Assembly: GCF_000577815.1 (NCBI RefSeq)
Contig: NZ_CBYM010000011.1
Coordinates: forward strand, 1-64,000
From: Clostridium saudiense
Lineage (GTDB): Bacteria > Bacillota > Clostridia > Clostridiales > Clostridiaceae
Direction of reading: 5' to 3'
Length of the DNA stretch: 64,000 nucleotides
Numbering within the stretch: the stretch's first letter is position 1; every line of letters begins with the position of its first letter. Of this stretch, positions 46,352 to 53,522 are shown one piece after another. Below the pieces are notes generated by a model. The model ran no database searches. It was given only the letters and a program-made list of their open reading frames with translations, and had not been told where the DNA came from. The translations under genes and the position numbers were made by a program.

Positions 46352-46566
46352 ATACCTTTCATTAAAGCATTTATATTACTTTTTCGCTCTTTAGTTGCGT
46401 CTTCATTTACCTTAAATGAATTATCATCAATCTCAACTACTACATCGCCTTCACTAGGTTTAGTATCAAACAAATTTATATCTATTAAGATTATACCCTG
46501 TTTTTCATCTTCTAAAACAATAGAATTTCCTTCTATTCTGTCCACTATAAATTTCTTTTTTCCCAT
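46339..46566 (-). CDS. Small DUF3006-like protein
   Basis: A 75-residue protein (KKFIVDRIEGNSIVLEDE then DVVVEIDDN) matching the DUF3006 pattern: a small beta-rich domain with the IVDRIEG start. No membrane segment or signal. It ends inside the start of lepB (13-bp overlap), so expression is coupled to signal peptidase. GAGGG ribosome site 9 nt before the ATG. Function unknown; its constant pairing with exported-protein genes is from memory only. Confidence 0.8.
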   Translation of the reverse strand: MGKKKFIVDRIEGNSIVLEDEKQGIILIDINLFDTKPSEGDVVVEIDDNSFKVNEDATKERKSNINALMKGMWEE

Positions 46567-46929
46567 ACTAATACCCTCTGTTTATTAATCTTTATTTAAG
46601 ATGTAAAGTCAATAACAAGTAAATAAACTATATACTTTAAATTTATTTATATTGAAACTTACCATAATTTCAATAACTGTTTATAAGTATATCACATTTC
46701 ATTAATAACTAATAGTATCACTCTTCATTATATAGTGTTATTATGTCATTTCTGTTACAAAAAATTTAATGTTATATTAAAATATTAACTATTAATACTT
46801 TCAAAGTATTTAATTTATAATACTGATTCAAAATATTTATATACTTAAATATAATTAAAAAATTTTAAGCTATAAAATAAAAATAACATTGTTAGTAAGA
46901 TTAATACAAGAGAAACTTAAAGCGAAAAT
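46567..46929. other. AT-rich intergenic region upstream of the DUF3006-lepB operon
   Basis: About 360 bp with no supported gene; it presumably contains the promoter of the DUF3006-lepB-ftsH operon. No riboswitch or palindrome of note was recognised. Confidence 0.4.
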
Positions 46930-47131
46930 ATTTTTAGCTAACACTCTTAGTAAGTGACAAGCTTAATAACTGACAGGTAGCAAATGACAAGTGTAGAGTT
47001 TAGGAATAAATTCAGCTCAACCTGAATTTAAAAACAAAATAGCCTAAATCATCTCCGATGATTTAGGCTATTTTTTAAAGAAACTCCTAAGGAGTTTTTA
47101 ATTCAACTCTTAACTATTAACTCTTAACTAC
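46930..47131. repeat. Composite hairpin repeat element, copy B
   Basis: The order is: a left arm with GTGACAAG/TGACAGGTAG-type units (46955-46995), the core GGAATAAATTCAG-CTCAAC-CTGAATTT (47002-47030), a terminator hairpin (47038-47072), a small AAACTCCTAAGGAGTTT hairpin (47081-47097), and a right arm AACTCTTAACTATTAACTCT. The same order is present in copy C at 51575-51772. It lies just downstream of lysA. Confidence 0.8.
47038..47078 (-). terminator. Terminator after lysA (inside element B)
   Basis: AATAGCCTAAATCAT and ATGATTTAGGCTATT form a perfect 15-bp stem with a CTCCG loop. T-runs flank it on both sides (TTTTTT on plus, ATTTTGTTTTT on minus), so it may work in both directions. Confidence 0.85.
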
Positions 47132-48424
47132 CTAAACTTCTAGCTCTAAAAGTTCCTCATAACTTTGTCTCTTAGATACAAGCCTTACAACTCCATCCTT
47201 AATAAATACAACTGGTGCTTTAGGATTTTTATTATAATTACTAGACATTGAAAATCCATATGCTCCTGTTGAAAATACAGCTAATATATCTCCTATCTCT
47301 GGCTTTTGTATACAAATATCTTCAATAAATATATCTCCTGATTCGCAACACTTTCCTGCTATTGCAACCCTAGTATTAGCTTTTTCATCAATTTTATTAG
47401 CTATAGCCATTTCATACTTAGCTCCATATAATGCAGGTCTTATATTATCAGTCATTCCTCCATCTACAGAAACATAAGTCCTAACACCTTCAATATTCTT
47501 AATTGCTCCAATTGTATAAAGTGTTATACCTGCATTTCCAACTATTGACCTTCCTGGTTCTATAGTTAGTATTGGTCTTTCTATATTTAATCTTGAACAA
47601 ACTTCATCAACTTTATTTAATATTACCTCACAGTACTCCTTTGGTTCTCTTGGTTTATCTTCATCAGTATAATGTATACCGAATCCACCACCTAAATCTA
47701 ATTCAGGTATTATATGTCCTGTTTGGTCCTTAATTTCTTTCATAAAATTCATCATTATTTCAACAGCATCCTTATAAGGTTCTGTTTCAAATATTTGAGA
47801 TCCTATATGGCAATGTAAGCCCTTTAAATTCAGATTTTCACAATCTAAAGCAAGTTTTACTGCATTCATAATAGTTTCTCCAACAGGTGCAAATCCAAAT
47901 TTTGAATCTATTTGTCCTGTTTTAATATAATCATGTGTGTGAGCTTCTATTCCAGGGGTTAATCTTAAATAAATATCTTGCTTTATATTATTTTTTCCAG
48001 CCTCTTCATTTAGCATTTTCATTTCATCTAAATTATCTACAACAAATCTTCCAACCCCAAGTTTAACTCCTAATTCAATTTCTCCTCTGCTTTTGTTATT
48101 TCCATGAAAATACACTTTATTTAAAGGAAATCCCGCTTTATATGCTGTAAATAATTCTCCCCCAGATACTACATCTAAATAAAGTCCTTGCTCATTTACA
48201 AGCTTACACATTGCCTTTGTTAAAAAAGCCTTCCCTGCATATGCAACTCTATTATGATTCTCTTTACACTTAAAATTATCATAATAACTTTTGCATGTGC
48301 TAATTAATAAATTTTCATCCATTACATATAGCGGTGAACCAAATTCTTTAACTAAATCACTACAGCTAATTCCTCCTATACATAATTCATTACTTTCAAT
48401 TTCCATTGCCCCAAATAATTTCAT
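47132..48424 (-). CDS. lysA: Diaminopimelate decarboxylase
   Basis: A 430-residue PLP enzyme that decarboxylates meso-diaminopimelate to L-lysine, the last step of lysine synthesis. The PLP lysine is K65 in VAYAGKAFL, followed by HIGSQI, the GGGFGI phosphate loop, EPGRSIVGNAG and the interface CCESGDI with the active-site Cys. It is single-gene transcribed between a lysine riboswitch (upstream) and a terminator. The riboswitch supports lysine as end product. Confidence 0.96.
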   Translation of the reverse strand: MKLFGAMEIESNELCIGGISCSDLVKEFGSPLYVMDENLLISTCKSYYDNFKCKENHNRVAYAGKAFLTKAMCKLVNEQGLYLDVVSGGELFTAYKAGFPLNKVYFHGNNKSRGEIELGVKLGVGRFVVDNLDEMKMLNEEAGKNNIKQDIYLRLTPGIEAHTHDYIKTGQIDSKFGFAPVGETIMNAVKLALDCENLNLKGLHCHIGSQIFETEPYKDAVEIMMNFMKEIKDQTGHIIPELDLGGGFGIHYTDEDKPREPKEYCEVILNKVDEVCSRLNIERPILTIEPGRSIVGNAGITLYTIGAIKNIEGVRTYVSVDGGMTDNIRPALYGAKYEMAIANKIDEKANTRVAIAGKCCESGDIFIEDICIQKPEIGDILAVFSTGAYGFSMSSNYNKNPKAPVVFIKDGVVRLVSKRQSYEELLELEV

Positions 48425-48548
48425 TGTTATACCTCCAAAATATTATTAATTAGGAGTTAGATATTATAGACGTCATTAATAGGTTATTCACTAAAACTAC
48501 TTTTGTTATCCATATTCACAAACTACCAATTTATAAAAAATAATAATA

Positions 48549-48590
48549 AAAAACTACCCCTATAGAAAACCTATTGAGGTAGTTTACTTA
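48549..48590 (-). terminator. Terminator of the lysA lysine riboswitch
   Basis: On the minus strand AACTACCTCAATAGG pairs imperfectly with TATAGGGGTAGTT and is followed by TTTTATTATTA. It lies between the aptamer and lysA. Confidence 0.85.
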
Positions 48591-48644
48591 TTAAAATGCA
48601 ATTTTAATTCAAAAATAAATTCAATTCCCTTGATTGAATAATTG

Positions 48645-48815
48645 CACCTTTTTAGCACTCCACTTTCGTGACAGTTATACATATATTCTATGCATACCCA
48701 GAAATAACTTTTTGCATAAATTATTCCTTCGGCCATCATACCTTTCATAAATCATCTTAGCTCGCCAGCTCCTATTTACTACTCTTTATAAACAGCACCT
48801 CTAACATAGGTATTC
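48645..48815 (-). promoter_or_regulatory. Lysine riboswitch (L box) upstream of lysA
   Basis: Conserved aptamer features appear on the minus strand in order: ATGTTAGAGGTGCTG, AGAGTAGTAAATAGGAG, GATGATTTATGAAAGG, TGGCCGAAGGAATAA, TTTCTGGGTATGC, ACTGTCACGAAAGTGGAG, and the closing GTGCTAA. It is followed by a terminator and lysA, the canonical target. It lacks the second P1-like strand seen at the other lysine riboswitch. Confidence 0.93.
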
Positions 48816-48904
48816 TATTAAATTTTCTCTTAAATAATTAAATTCACTTTTCTCTGTTATGCTTAAAAGTTTCATTCATATATCATATGTACATCGTTAT
48901 TAAT

Positions 48905-48932
48905 ATGATACCATATTAATTGAATTATTCAA
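48905..48932 (-). promoter_or_regulatory. Promoter of lysA
   Basis: TTGAAT (48927-48932) and TATCAT (48905-48910) on the minus strand with a 16-bp spacer, about 90 bp before the aptamer. Confidence 0.55.
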
Positions 48933-48960
48933 CCATATTTTATTTTTTATTCCATTTTAA

Positions 48961-49635
48961 TTATTCACTTCTATATTTATCCATAAGATTACTCATAGTA
49001 TCACCATTTGCTGGTGGTGTATAAGTTATTGCATTTGCTCCTGCTTCTATTGTTTTTCTTATTGTTTCTTCATTTGGCCCTCCTGTAGCTATAACTGGAA
49101 AATCTGGGAACTCGTCCTTTATCTTTTTAACTATCTCTGGAGTGTTTTTACCACCTGAAACATTTAATATAGTAGCTCCTGCTTCTATTCTTTCTCTTAT
49201 ATTTTCGTGAATAGATACTACCGTCACTATTAATGGTATATCTATAGTTTCTTTAATTTTTGAAACAACCTCATTTGACGTAGGTGAATTAACAACTACT
49301 CCCATTGCCCCTTTAAACTCTGCATCTAATGCTAAATTAACAACTCTTTTACCTTGAGTTATTCCTCCTCCAACTCCACAAAAAACTGGTACATCTGCAG
49401 CCATTACTAAAGCTGCTGTTATTAACGGTTGAGGAGTAAATGGATATACAGCTATAATAGCATCTGCATTTGTATTCCTAATAATTGCAACATCAGTTGT
49501 AAATAATAAAGATTTTATTCTTTTACCAAATATTTTTATTCCTGAACAATCTCTAATACATGAAGGTACTTCAATAACATGACTTCTTAAGATACCTTTT
49601 ATTTCAGGTACAGTTTTATGCTTTTTAATCTCCAT
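48961..49635 (-). CDS. TIM-barrel protein of unknown function
   Basis: A 224-residue protein with beta/alpha-barrel features: successive hydrophobic strands (ADAIIAVYPF, PVFCGVGGG, GAMGVVVNSP, PLIVTVVS, ATILNVSGG) and a phosphate-binding end PVIATGGPNEETIRKTIEAGAN (read as PVIATGGPNEET then AGAN). This resembles HisA/ThiG/NanE-like barrels but matches none fully. It may bind a phosphorylated ligand. Monocistronic upstream of the lysA promoter; no terminator was seen between, so it could feed into lysA. Function not recognised. Confidence 0.7.
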   Translation of the reverse strand: MEIKKHKTVPEIKGILRSHVIEVPSCIRDCSGIKIFGKRIKSLLFTTDVAIIRNTNADAIIAVYPFTPQPLITAALVMAADVPVFCGVGGGITQGKRVVNLALDAEFKGAMGVVVNSPTSNEVVSKIKETIDIPLIVTVVSIHENIRERIEAGATILNVSGGKNTPEIVKKIKDEFPDFPVIATGGPNEETIRKTIEAGANAITYTPPANGDTMSNLMDKYRSE

Positions 49636-49927
49636 CTTAACACTCCTATTACTTGTTTTATAAATATAATTATACTAGTTTAATTCAAGATTTAAAGAAC
49701 TTTAAAACAAATTGAACTAAAAGTTAACACTTTATATATAAAAAACAAATAAAATTTGATAAAATATTAATAAATATGCAATATAGTATTTTATGTTAGA
49801 AGTAACTTCTTTTCCTAACGTTGAATGAGCACATTGTATTTATTTTCTATTAACTAGCTTTTAAATTAGGAATATTAGTTCACTTCAATATATTTAAAAT
49901 TTATAATTTGACTTATGAGGTGTTTTA
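49636..49927. other. Divergent promoter region
   Basis: AT-rich, no gene. A minus-strand TTTAAA-16 bp-TATAAT promoter (about 49672-49699) fits the TIM-barrel gene. A short imperfect inverted repeat GTTAGAAG.../...CCTAAC lies near 49795-49820 before the DUF1576 gene. Confidence 0.4.
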
Positions 49928-51169
49928 ATGAAATCTTTTAAAAATTATTATCCCCCATATGTAATCCTTTCCTTTTTGTATTTATTATTCATTATTTTTG
50001 CATTCTTCTTAGATTCTCCACTGGAAATCTATCAAGGATTAAAAAGAATAATATTTTCTTCTGATATACTAATAACAGATTATATGGAACTTGGCGGAAT
50101 TGTTGCCGCTTTAATTAATGCAGCATTAACTAGTTTATTATCCATTTCACTTTTAATGATTAACGGTATTAAACCTAATGGGTCAACAATTATGTCTTTA
50201 TGGCTTATGACTGGCTTTTCTTTTTTAGGTAAGAACATTTTTAATATATGGCCTATTATTTTAGGAGTTTACTTATTCTCAAGATATCAAAAGGAACCTT
50301 TTCTTAATTATATTTTAGTAGCAATACTTGGGACTAGCCTTTCTCCTATAGTTAGTCAAATAAGCTTTGGAGATCATTTATCCACTCCAATAGACTTTCT
50401 AATTGGAATATTACTTGGGGTTTTAGTTGGCTTTATATTACCACCTATAGCCTCTCATAGCATTAAAGCTCATAATGGATATAACTTATACAATATAGGC
50501 TTTGCTAGTGGATTACTTGCCACTTTATTGATGTCTATATTAAGGAGCTTTGGAGTAAATTTTGATTCAAGATTAATTTGGCATAGTGGTTCTAATAAAA
50601 TATTATTTATTCTATTAATGATATGTTGTTTTTACTTAATTATAGTTGGATTAATTCGTGGCAAAAATAAGAAATCTACTTTATCCACTATAAATAAACA
50701 AACTGGTAGACTTATTAGTGATTTTTATATCCTTTTTGGTGAAACAACTTATATAAATATGGGTATATTAGGAATACTTGCTACTCTTTTTGTTGTACTT
50801 ATTGGTGGTGACTTAAATGGAGCTACAATATGCGGTATTTTCACTATAATTGGATTTGGTGCCTTTGGAAAAAACATAAAAAACACAATTCCTGTTGTTA
50901 TTGGAGCAAGTATTGCTGCTTTATTCAATGTAAATCCTATCACTTCACCCTCTTTGCTATTATCAATATTATTTTCTACAACTTTAGCTCCTATATGTGG
51001 TAAATTTGGTTGGAAATATGGTATACTAGCTGGTGTAATTCACGTTAATATAGTAACAAATATAGGATATTTGCATGGTGGGCTTAATCTTTATAATAAT
51101 GGTTTAGCAGGCGGCTTTGTAGCAATGATATTAATTCCGTTAATAACCACCTTCAAAAAGGAGATTTAA
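49928..51169 (+). CDS. DUF1576-family membrane protein
   Basis: A 413-residue polytopic protein with roughly 11-12 helices. It looks like two related halves: the GLLATLLMSIL/FLGKNIFNIWP region in the first half and GAFGKNIKNTIPVVIGAS in the second share a G-K-N-I motif, suggesting an internal duplication as in many transporters. It fits DUF1576. No substrate can be inferred. It is followed after 3 bp by a small cytoplasmic protein gene, implying a two-gene operon. Start has a TGAGGTG ribosome site. Confidence 0.82.
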   Translation: MKSFKNYYPPYVILSFLYLLFIIFAFFLDSPLEIYQGLKRIIFSSDILITDYMELGGIVAALINAALTSLLSISLLMINGIKPNGSTIMSLWLMTGFSFLGKNIFNIWPIILGVYLFSRYQKEPFLNYILVAILGTSLSPIVSQISFGDHLSTPIDFLIGILLGVLVGFILPPIASHSIKAHNGYNLYNIGFASGLLATLLMSILRSFGVNFDSRLIWHSGSNKILFILLMICCFYLIIVGLIRGKNKKSTLSTINKQTGRLISDFYILFGETTYINMGILGILATLFVVLIGGDLNGATICGIFTIIGFGAFGKNIKNTIPVVIGASIAALFNVNPITSPSLLLSILFSTTLAPICGKFGWKYGILAGVIHVNIVTNIGYLHGGLNLYNNGLAGGFVAMILIPLITTFKKEI

Positions 51170-51172
51170 CTT

Positions 51173-51517
51173 ATGAAATTTAAAATTGAAAAAAACATTA
51201 AAATCATTAACGAATTAATTGCTTACTTTTACAAATTTGGAACTACCGATGTTCATATTGATTTAAATTCTGATTCTAAGAATTCTTACTTTAATATTTA
51301 TGGTAAAATAGATAATATTTCAAAAGATGAATTAGAATCTTTAATAGATATATTAAATACTCCAAGGCAACGTGAAGTAGAAAATTATTATTGGAACTTA
51401 GGCGGTGAGTGTGAGTTTGATACTGAACTTACATTAGTAGGAATGATGATAAATTCAGCTAAAGTTACTTATATTGATAATGTATTAACCATTAGTATTA
51501 TTAGAGAAGAAAGTTAG
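51173..51517 (+). CDS. Small conserved-looking cytoplasmic protein, partner of DUF1576
   Basis: A 114-residue protein with no recognised domain, signal or membrane helix. It is acidic in the middle with a mixed alpha/beta pattern, and the phrase IDILNTPRQREVENYYWNLGGE (split as IDILNTPRQREV and ENYYWNLGGE) is distinctive. It starts 3 bp after the DUF1576 stop with an AAGGAG site, so the two are translationally coupled. It may be a regulatory or accessory subunit of the membrane protein. Confidence 0.75.
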   Translation: MKFKIEKNIKIINELIAYFYKFGTTDVHIDLNSDSKNSYFNIYGKIDNISKDELESLIDILNTPRQREVENYYWNLGGECEFDTELTLVGMMINSAKVTYIDNVLTISIIREES

Positions 51518-51574
51518 AAATTCATCATTTATAAATAACAACCTTTGTTAGTTTAAAGTCGCAATTTTAGCAAT

Positions 51575-51772
51575 TGAGAAATTTCAAGTGATAAGTGACA
51601 AGCTTCATCAGTTTAGAATGATAAGTTTCAAATTGCAAGTTAAAGAATAAATTTAGCTATGGCTAAATTAAAATAAAAAAATAGCTTCAATAATTAAAAT
51701 GATTGAAGCTATTTTTTTAAAGAAACTTCCAAGAGTTTCATTCTTAACTTGTCACCTGTCACTTGTAACTGA
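51575..51772. repeat. Composite hairpin repeat element, copy C
   Basis: A left arm AAGTGATAAGTGACAAG (51588-51604) matches in inverted form the right arm CTTGTCACCTGTCACTTG (51750-51767). Between them are the core GAATAAATTTAG-CTATGG-CTAAATT (51646-51670), a terminator hairpin and AAAGAAACTTCCAAGAGTTTC. The layout equals copy B at 46930-47131. It fills the gap between convergent genes. Confidence 0.8.
51679..51718. terminator. Bidirectional terminator between convergent genes (inside element C)
   Basis: AATAGCTTCAAT and ATTGAAGCTATT form a 12-bp stem with a 10-nt loop. Plus-strand TTTTTTT follows; on the minus strand TTTTTTTATTTTAA follows. It serves the DUF1576 pair and sfsA. Confidence 0.88.
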
Positions 51773-52465
51773 TTAAAGTATTATTTCAACTGGTTCATTT
51801 ATCTCGATTCCATCTTCAGTAACTATGCAATTATACGCAAAAATATCTACACCATTTTCTTTTGCAAATCTAAGAGCCTTACCAAACTCCTGATCCCTTT
51901 CATCATTTGGTGAGAATTTATTAACATCTTTTAACTGAATTAAGAACATTGCTCCAGCACCATACCCTTGCTTTTTAGCTTCTACTAATTCTAATAAATG
52001 CTTTGCTCCTCTTTCTGTCGGTGCATCTGGAAATCTTGCATATCCCTTATCCTCTAAAGTTACTCCCTTTACCTCTAAAAAATATTCTTCATTTTCATCA
52101 TTTGAAATCTTAAAATCAAATCGGCTTTTTCCAAAAGTTTTTTCTCTCAAAATTTTAATATACTGACTAAGTTCTTTTACCTTACCATTTTTTAATGCTT
52201 CTTCAACTACTTTATTAGGTATCTGTGAATCTATACTTATTAATTTATCTTCCTTATATACTGCCACTAAATCATAGGGGGTCTTCCTAGTAGGATTTAG
52301 TTCTTCTCTTAGAAAAACTGTACACCCTGGTATAAGAAGTTCCCTACATCTTCCTGTATTAGGTACATGTACAGTAATCTCTTCTCTATTTAATTTAACT
52401 ACTGCATTAAATCTATTTGGTCTGCTTATAAATTCTGCTGTTACTATTTTTTTATTATATTTCAT
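51773..52465 (-). CDS. sfsA: DNA/RNA nuclease SfsA family protein
   Basis: A 230-residue protein of full family length. It has the N-terminal OB-like part (FISRPNRFNAVVKLNREEITVHVPNTGRC in pieces FISRPNRFNAVV, HVPNTGRC) and the PD-(D/E)xK-like catalytic region with SRFDFKIS, YFLEVKGVTLE and FPDAPTERGAKHL. Named for sugar fermentation stimulation in E. coli but likely a nuclease. Monocistronic; its upstream region contains the DnaA-box cluster. Confidence 0.93.
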   Translation of the reverse strand: MKYNKKIVTAEFISRPNRFNAVVKLNREEITVHVPNTGRCRELLIPGCTVFLREELNPTRKTPYDLVAVYKEDKLISIDSQIPNKVVEEALKNGKVKELSQYIKILREKTFGKSRFDFKISNDENEEYFLEVKGVTLEDKGYARFPDAPTERGAKHLLELVEAKKQGYGAGAMFLIQLKDVNKFSPNDERDQEFGKALRFAKENGVDIFAYNCIVTEDGIEINEPVEIIL

Positions 52466-52541
52466 GTTTTCTCCTCAAATCCTTACAAATTATGTCTTTT
52501 TTCTATTATTATTTAAGATTTATTATATCTCTTAATAATAG

Positions 52542-52815
52542 TTATCCACAACCTATAATTATATATTCATATGTTTTTATCCGAATAATTACTTAAATAT
52601 CGGGTTATCCACAGATTTTGTCCACAATTCTGTTAATATTGTTGATAACTTTTTAAAAGAATGCTTGTTCGATTTTTTTTATTCTACAAACTGCTTGTTT
52701 TTTTTACATTACCCCCTATATAGTTATTAATTTTTGTAGTACCCTAATATATTGTGTCAATACTTTGGAAAAAGTTTTCAACACTTTTTAAAAGTTATCC
52801 ACATTTTGTGGATAA
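52542..52815. promoter_or_regulatory. DnaA-box cluster
   Basis: Four perfect TTATCCACA DnaA boxes: 52542-52550, 52605-52613, 52795-52803 (plus) and 52807-52815 (minus, TGTGGATAA). Near matches are TTGTCCACA at 52618-52626 and TGTTGATAA (minus-strand TTATCAACA) at 52640-52648. The last two perfect boxes face each other and form a 14-bp stem hairpin AAAAGTTATCCACA/TGTGGATAACTTTT. The DNA between is very AT-rich. Neither dnaA nor dnaN is adjacent. Confidence 0.85.
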
Positions 52816-52892
52816 CTTTTCTTATATATATTATTAGCAATCCACATATTAATCATTTTTAACATATAAATTATTTACTTAAATATAAAAAT

Positions 52893-52941
52893 AAGCTGTG
52901 GATTACATTAAAATATTTATACTTAATATAACCCGCAGCTT
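52893..52941 (-). terminator. Terminator of the small membrane-protein gene
   Basis: AAGCTGTGGATTACATTAA pairs with TTAATATAACCCGCAGCTT with a few mismatches. On the minus strand the stem is followed by ATTTTTATATT. Confidence 0.75.
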
Positions 52942-52949
52942 TAATTAAA

Positions 52950-53126
52950 TTAAATCATTTTCTTTTCCTTAAATAATGTCACTAAATATTGAATAATAAA
53001 TATTGCTGGTCCTAAAATTACAGTAACTATTGGCCAAACAATATGACTTTGAGATTTTTCTTTAGCTAATTTATATGAACAATATACTGAAGCTATTAAT
53101 AATGCATATGAAAATATGTATGACAT
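52950..53126 (-). CDS. Small membrane protein, 58 residues
   Basis: A short gene with an excellent ribosome site (GGGGGGAG, 5 nt before the ATG at 53126) and its own terminator. The protein has an N-terminal hydrophobic segment (SYIFSYALLIASVYCSYKLA), a short charged/polar stretch KEKSQS, a second helix (HIVWPIVTVILGPAIFIIQY) and a basic end FKEKKMI. It is probably a two-helix membrane protein with both ends on the same side. No family recognised. It lies between the DnaA-box cluster and the divergent glucose PTS leader. Confidence 0.72.
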   Translation of the reverse strand: MSYIFSYALLIASVYCSYKLAKEKSQSHIVWPIVTVILGPAIFIIQYLVTLFKEKKMI

Positions 53127-53276
53127 TCTGTCTCCCCCCTATTGTTTAATAATAATCATTTTACAAAAAAAATATATTATTCTCAATGTATTTTTCTAGG
53201 ATTTTATCATTTTGTTATTTATACTTATTGTTTATTACATTTTTTCCCTTTATAAAAAATTTTTTTATAAAAATCC

Positions 53277-53305
53277 TTTACAGCAGTTTTTTACTATGCT
53301 ATTAT
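53277..53305 (+). promoter_or_regulatory. Promoter of the glucose-type PTS gene
   Basis: TTTACA (53277-53282), 17-bp spacer, TATTAT (53300-53305), just upstream of the RAT element. Confidence 0.6.
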
Positions 53306-53322
53306 AACTAATGTAATCGAAT

Positions 53323-53355
53323 AACGAGCGTGTTACTGGTGATGCAGGCAAGGCT
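53323..53355 (+). promoter_or_regulatory. GlcT-type ribonucleic antiterminator (RAT) site
   Basis: The leader contains GCGTGTTACTGGTGATGCAG followed by GCAAGGC, which fits the RAT consensus bound by BglG/GlcT-family antiterminators (TTACTG...CAGGCA). Its 3' end overlaps the first bases of the terminator stem, the standard mutually exclusive arrangement. The antiterminator gene is not in this window. Confidence 0.88.
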
Positions 53356-53440
53356 TAAATATGTATAAATTATTATTATATCTCAAATAATACTTATGGG
53401 ATAATTATATAATTTATAGATATTTGGGCCTTTTTTTATT
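53350..53440 (+). terminator. RAT-controlled leader terminator
   Basis: AGGCTTAAATAT pairs with ATATTTGGGCCT, and inside it ATAAATTAT pairs with ATAATTTAT; the stem is followed by TTTTTTTATT. Without the antiterminator, transcription should stop here, 83 bp before the PTS start codon. Confidence 0.85.
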
Positions 53441-53522
53441 GTTTAATTTAAACATTACATTTAGTCCCATGCTATTATATTTAATTTATAAAAAAACTAT
53501 AGATTTTAGGAGGAATAATAAA

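Noticed and set aside
52787-52820. Plain terminator hairpin in the DnaA-box region
   Set aside because: The stem has a short T-run, but it consists of two facing perfect DnaA boxes and sits among further boxes, so a binding-site reading is preferred; dual use is possible.
53424-53522. N-terminal extension of the glucose PTS protein
   Set aside because: This stretch lies in the leader terminator and lacks family similarity; a strong AGGAGG site places the start at 53523.
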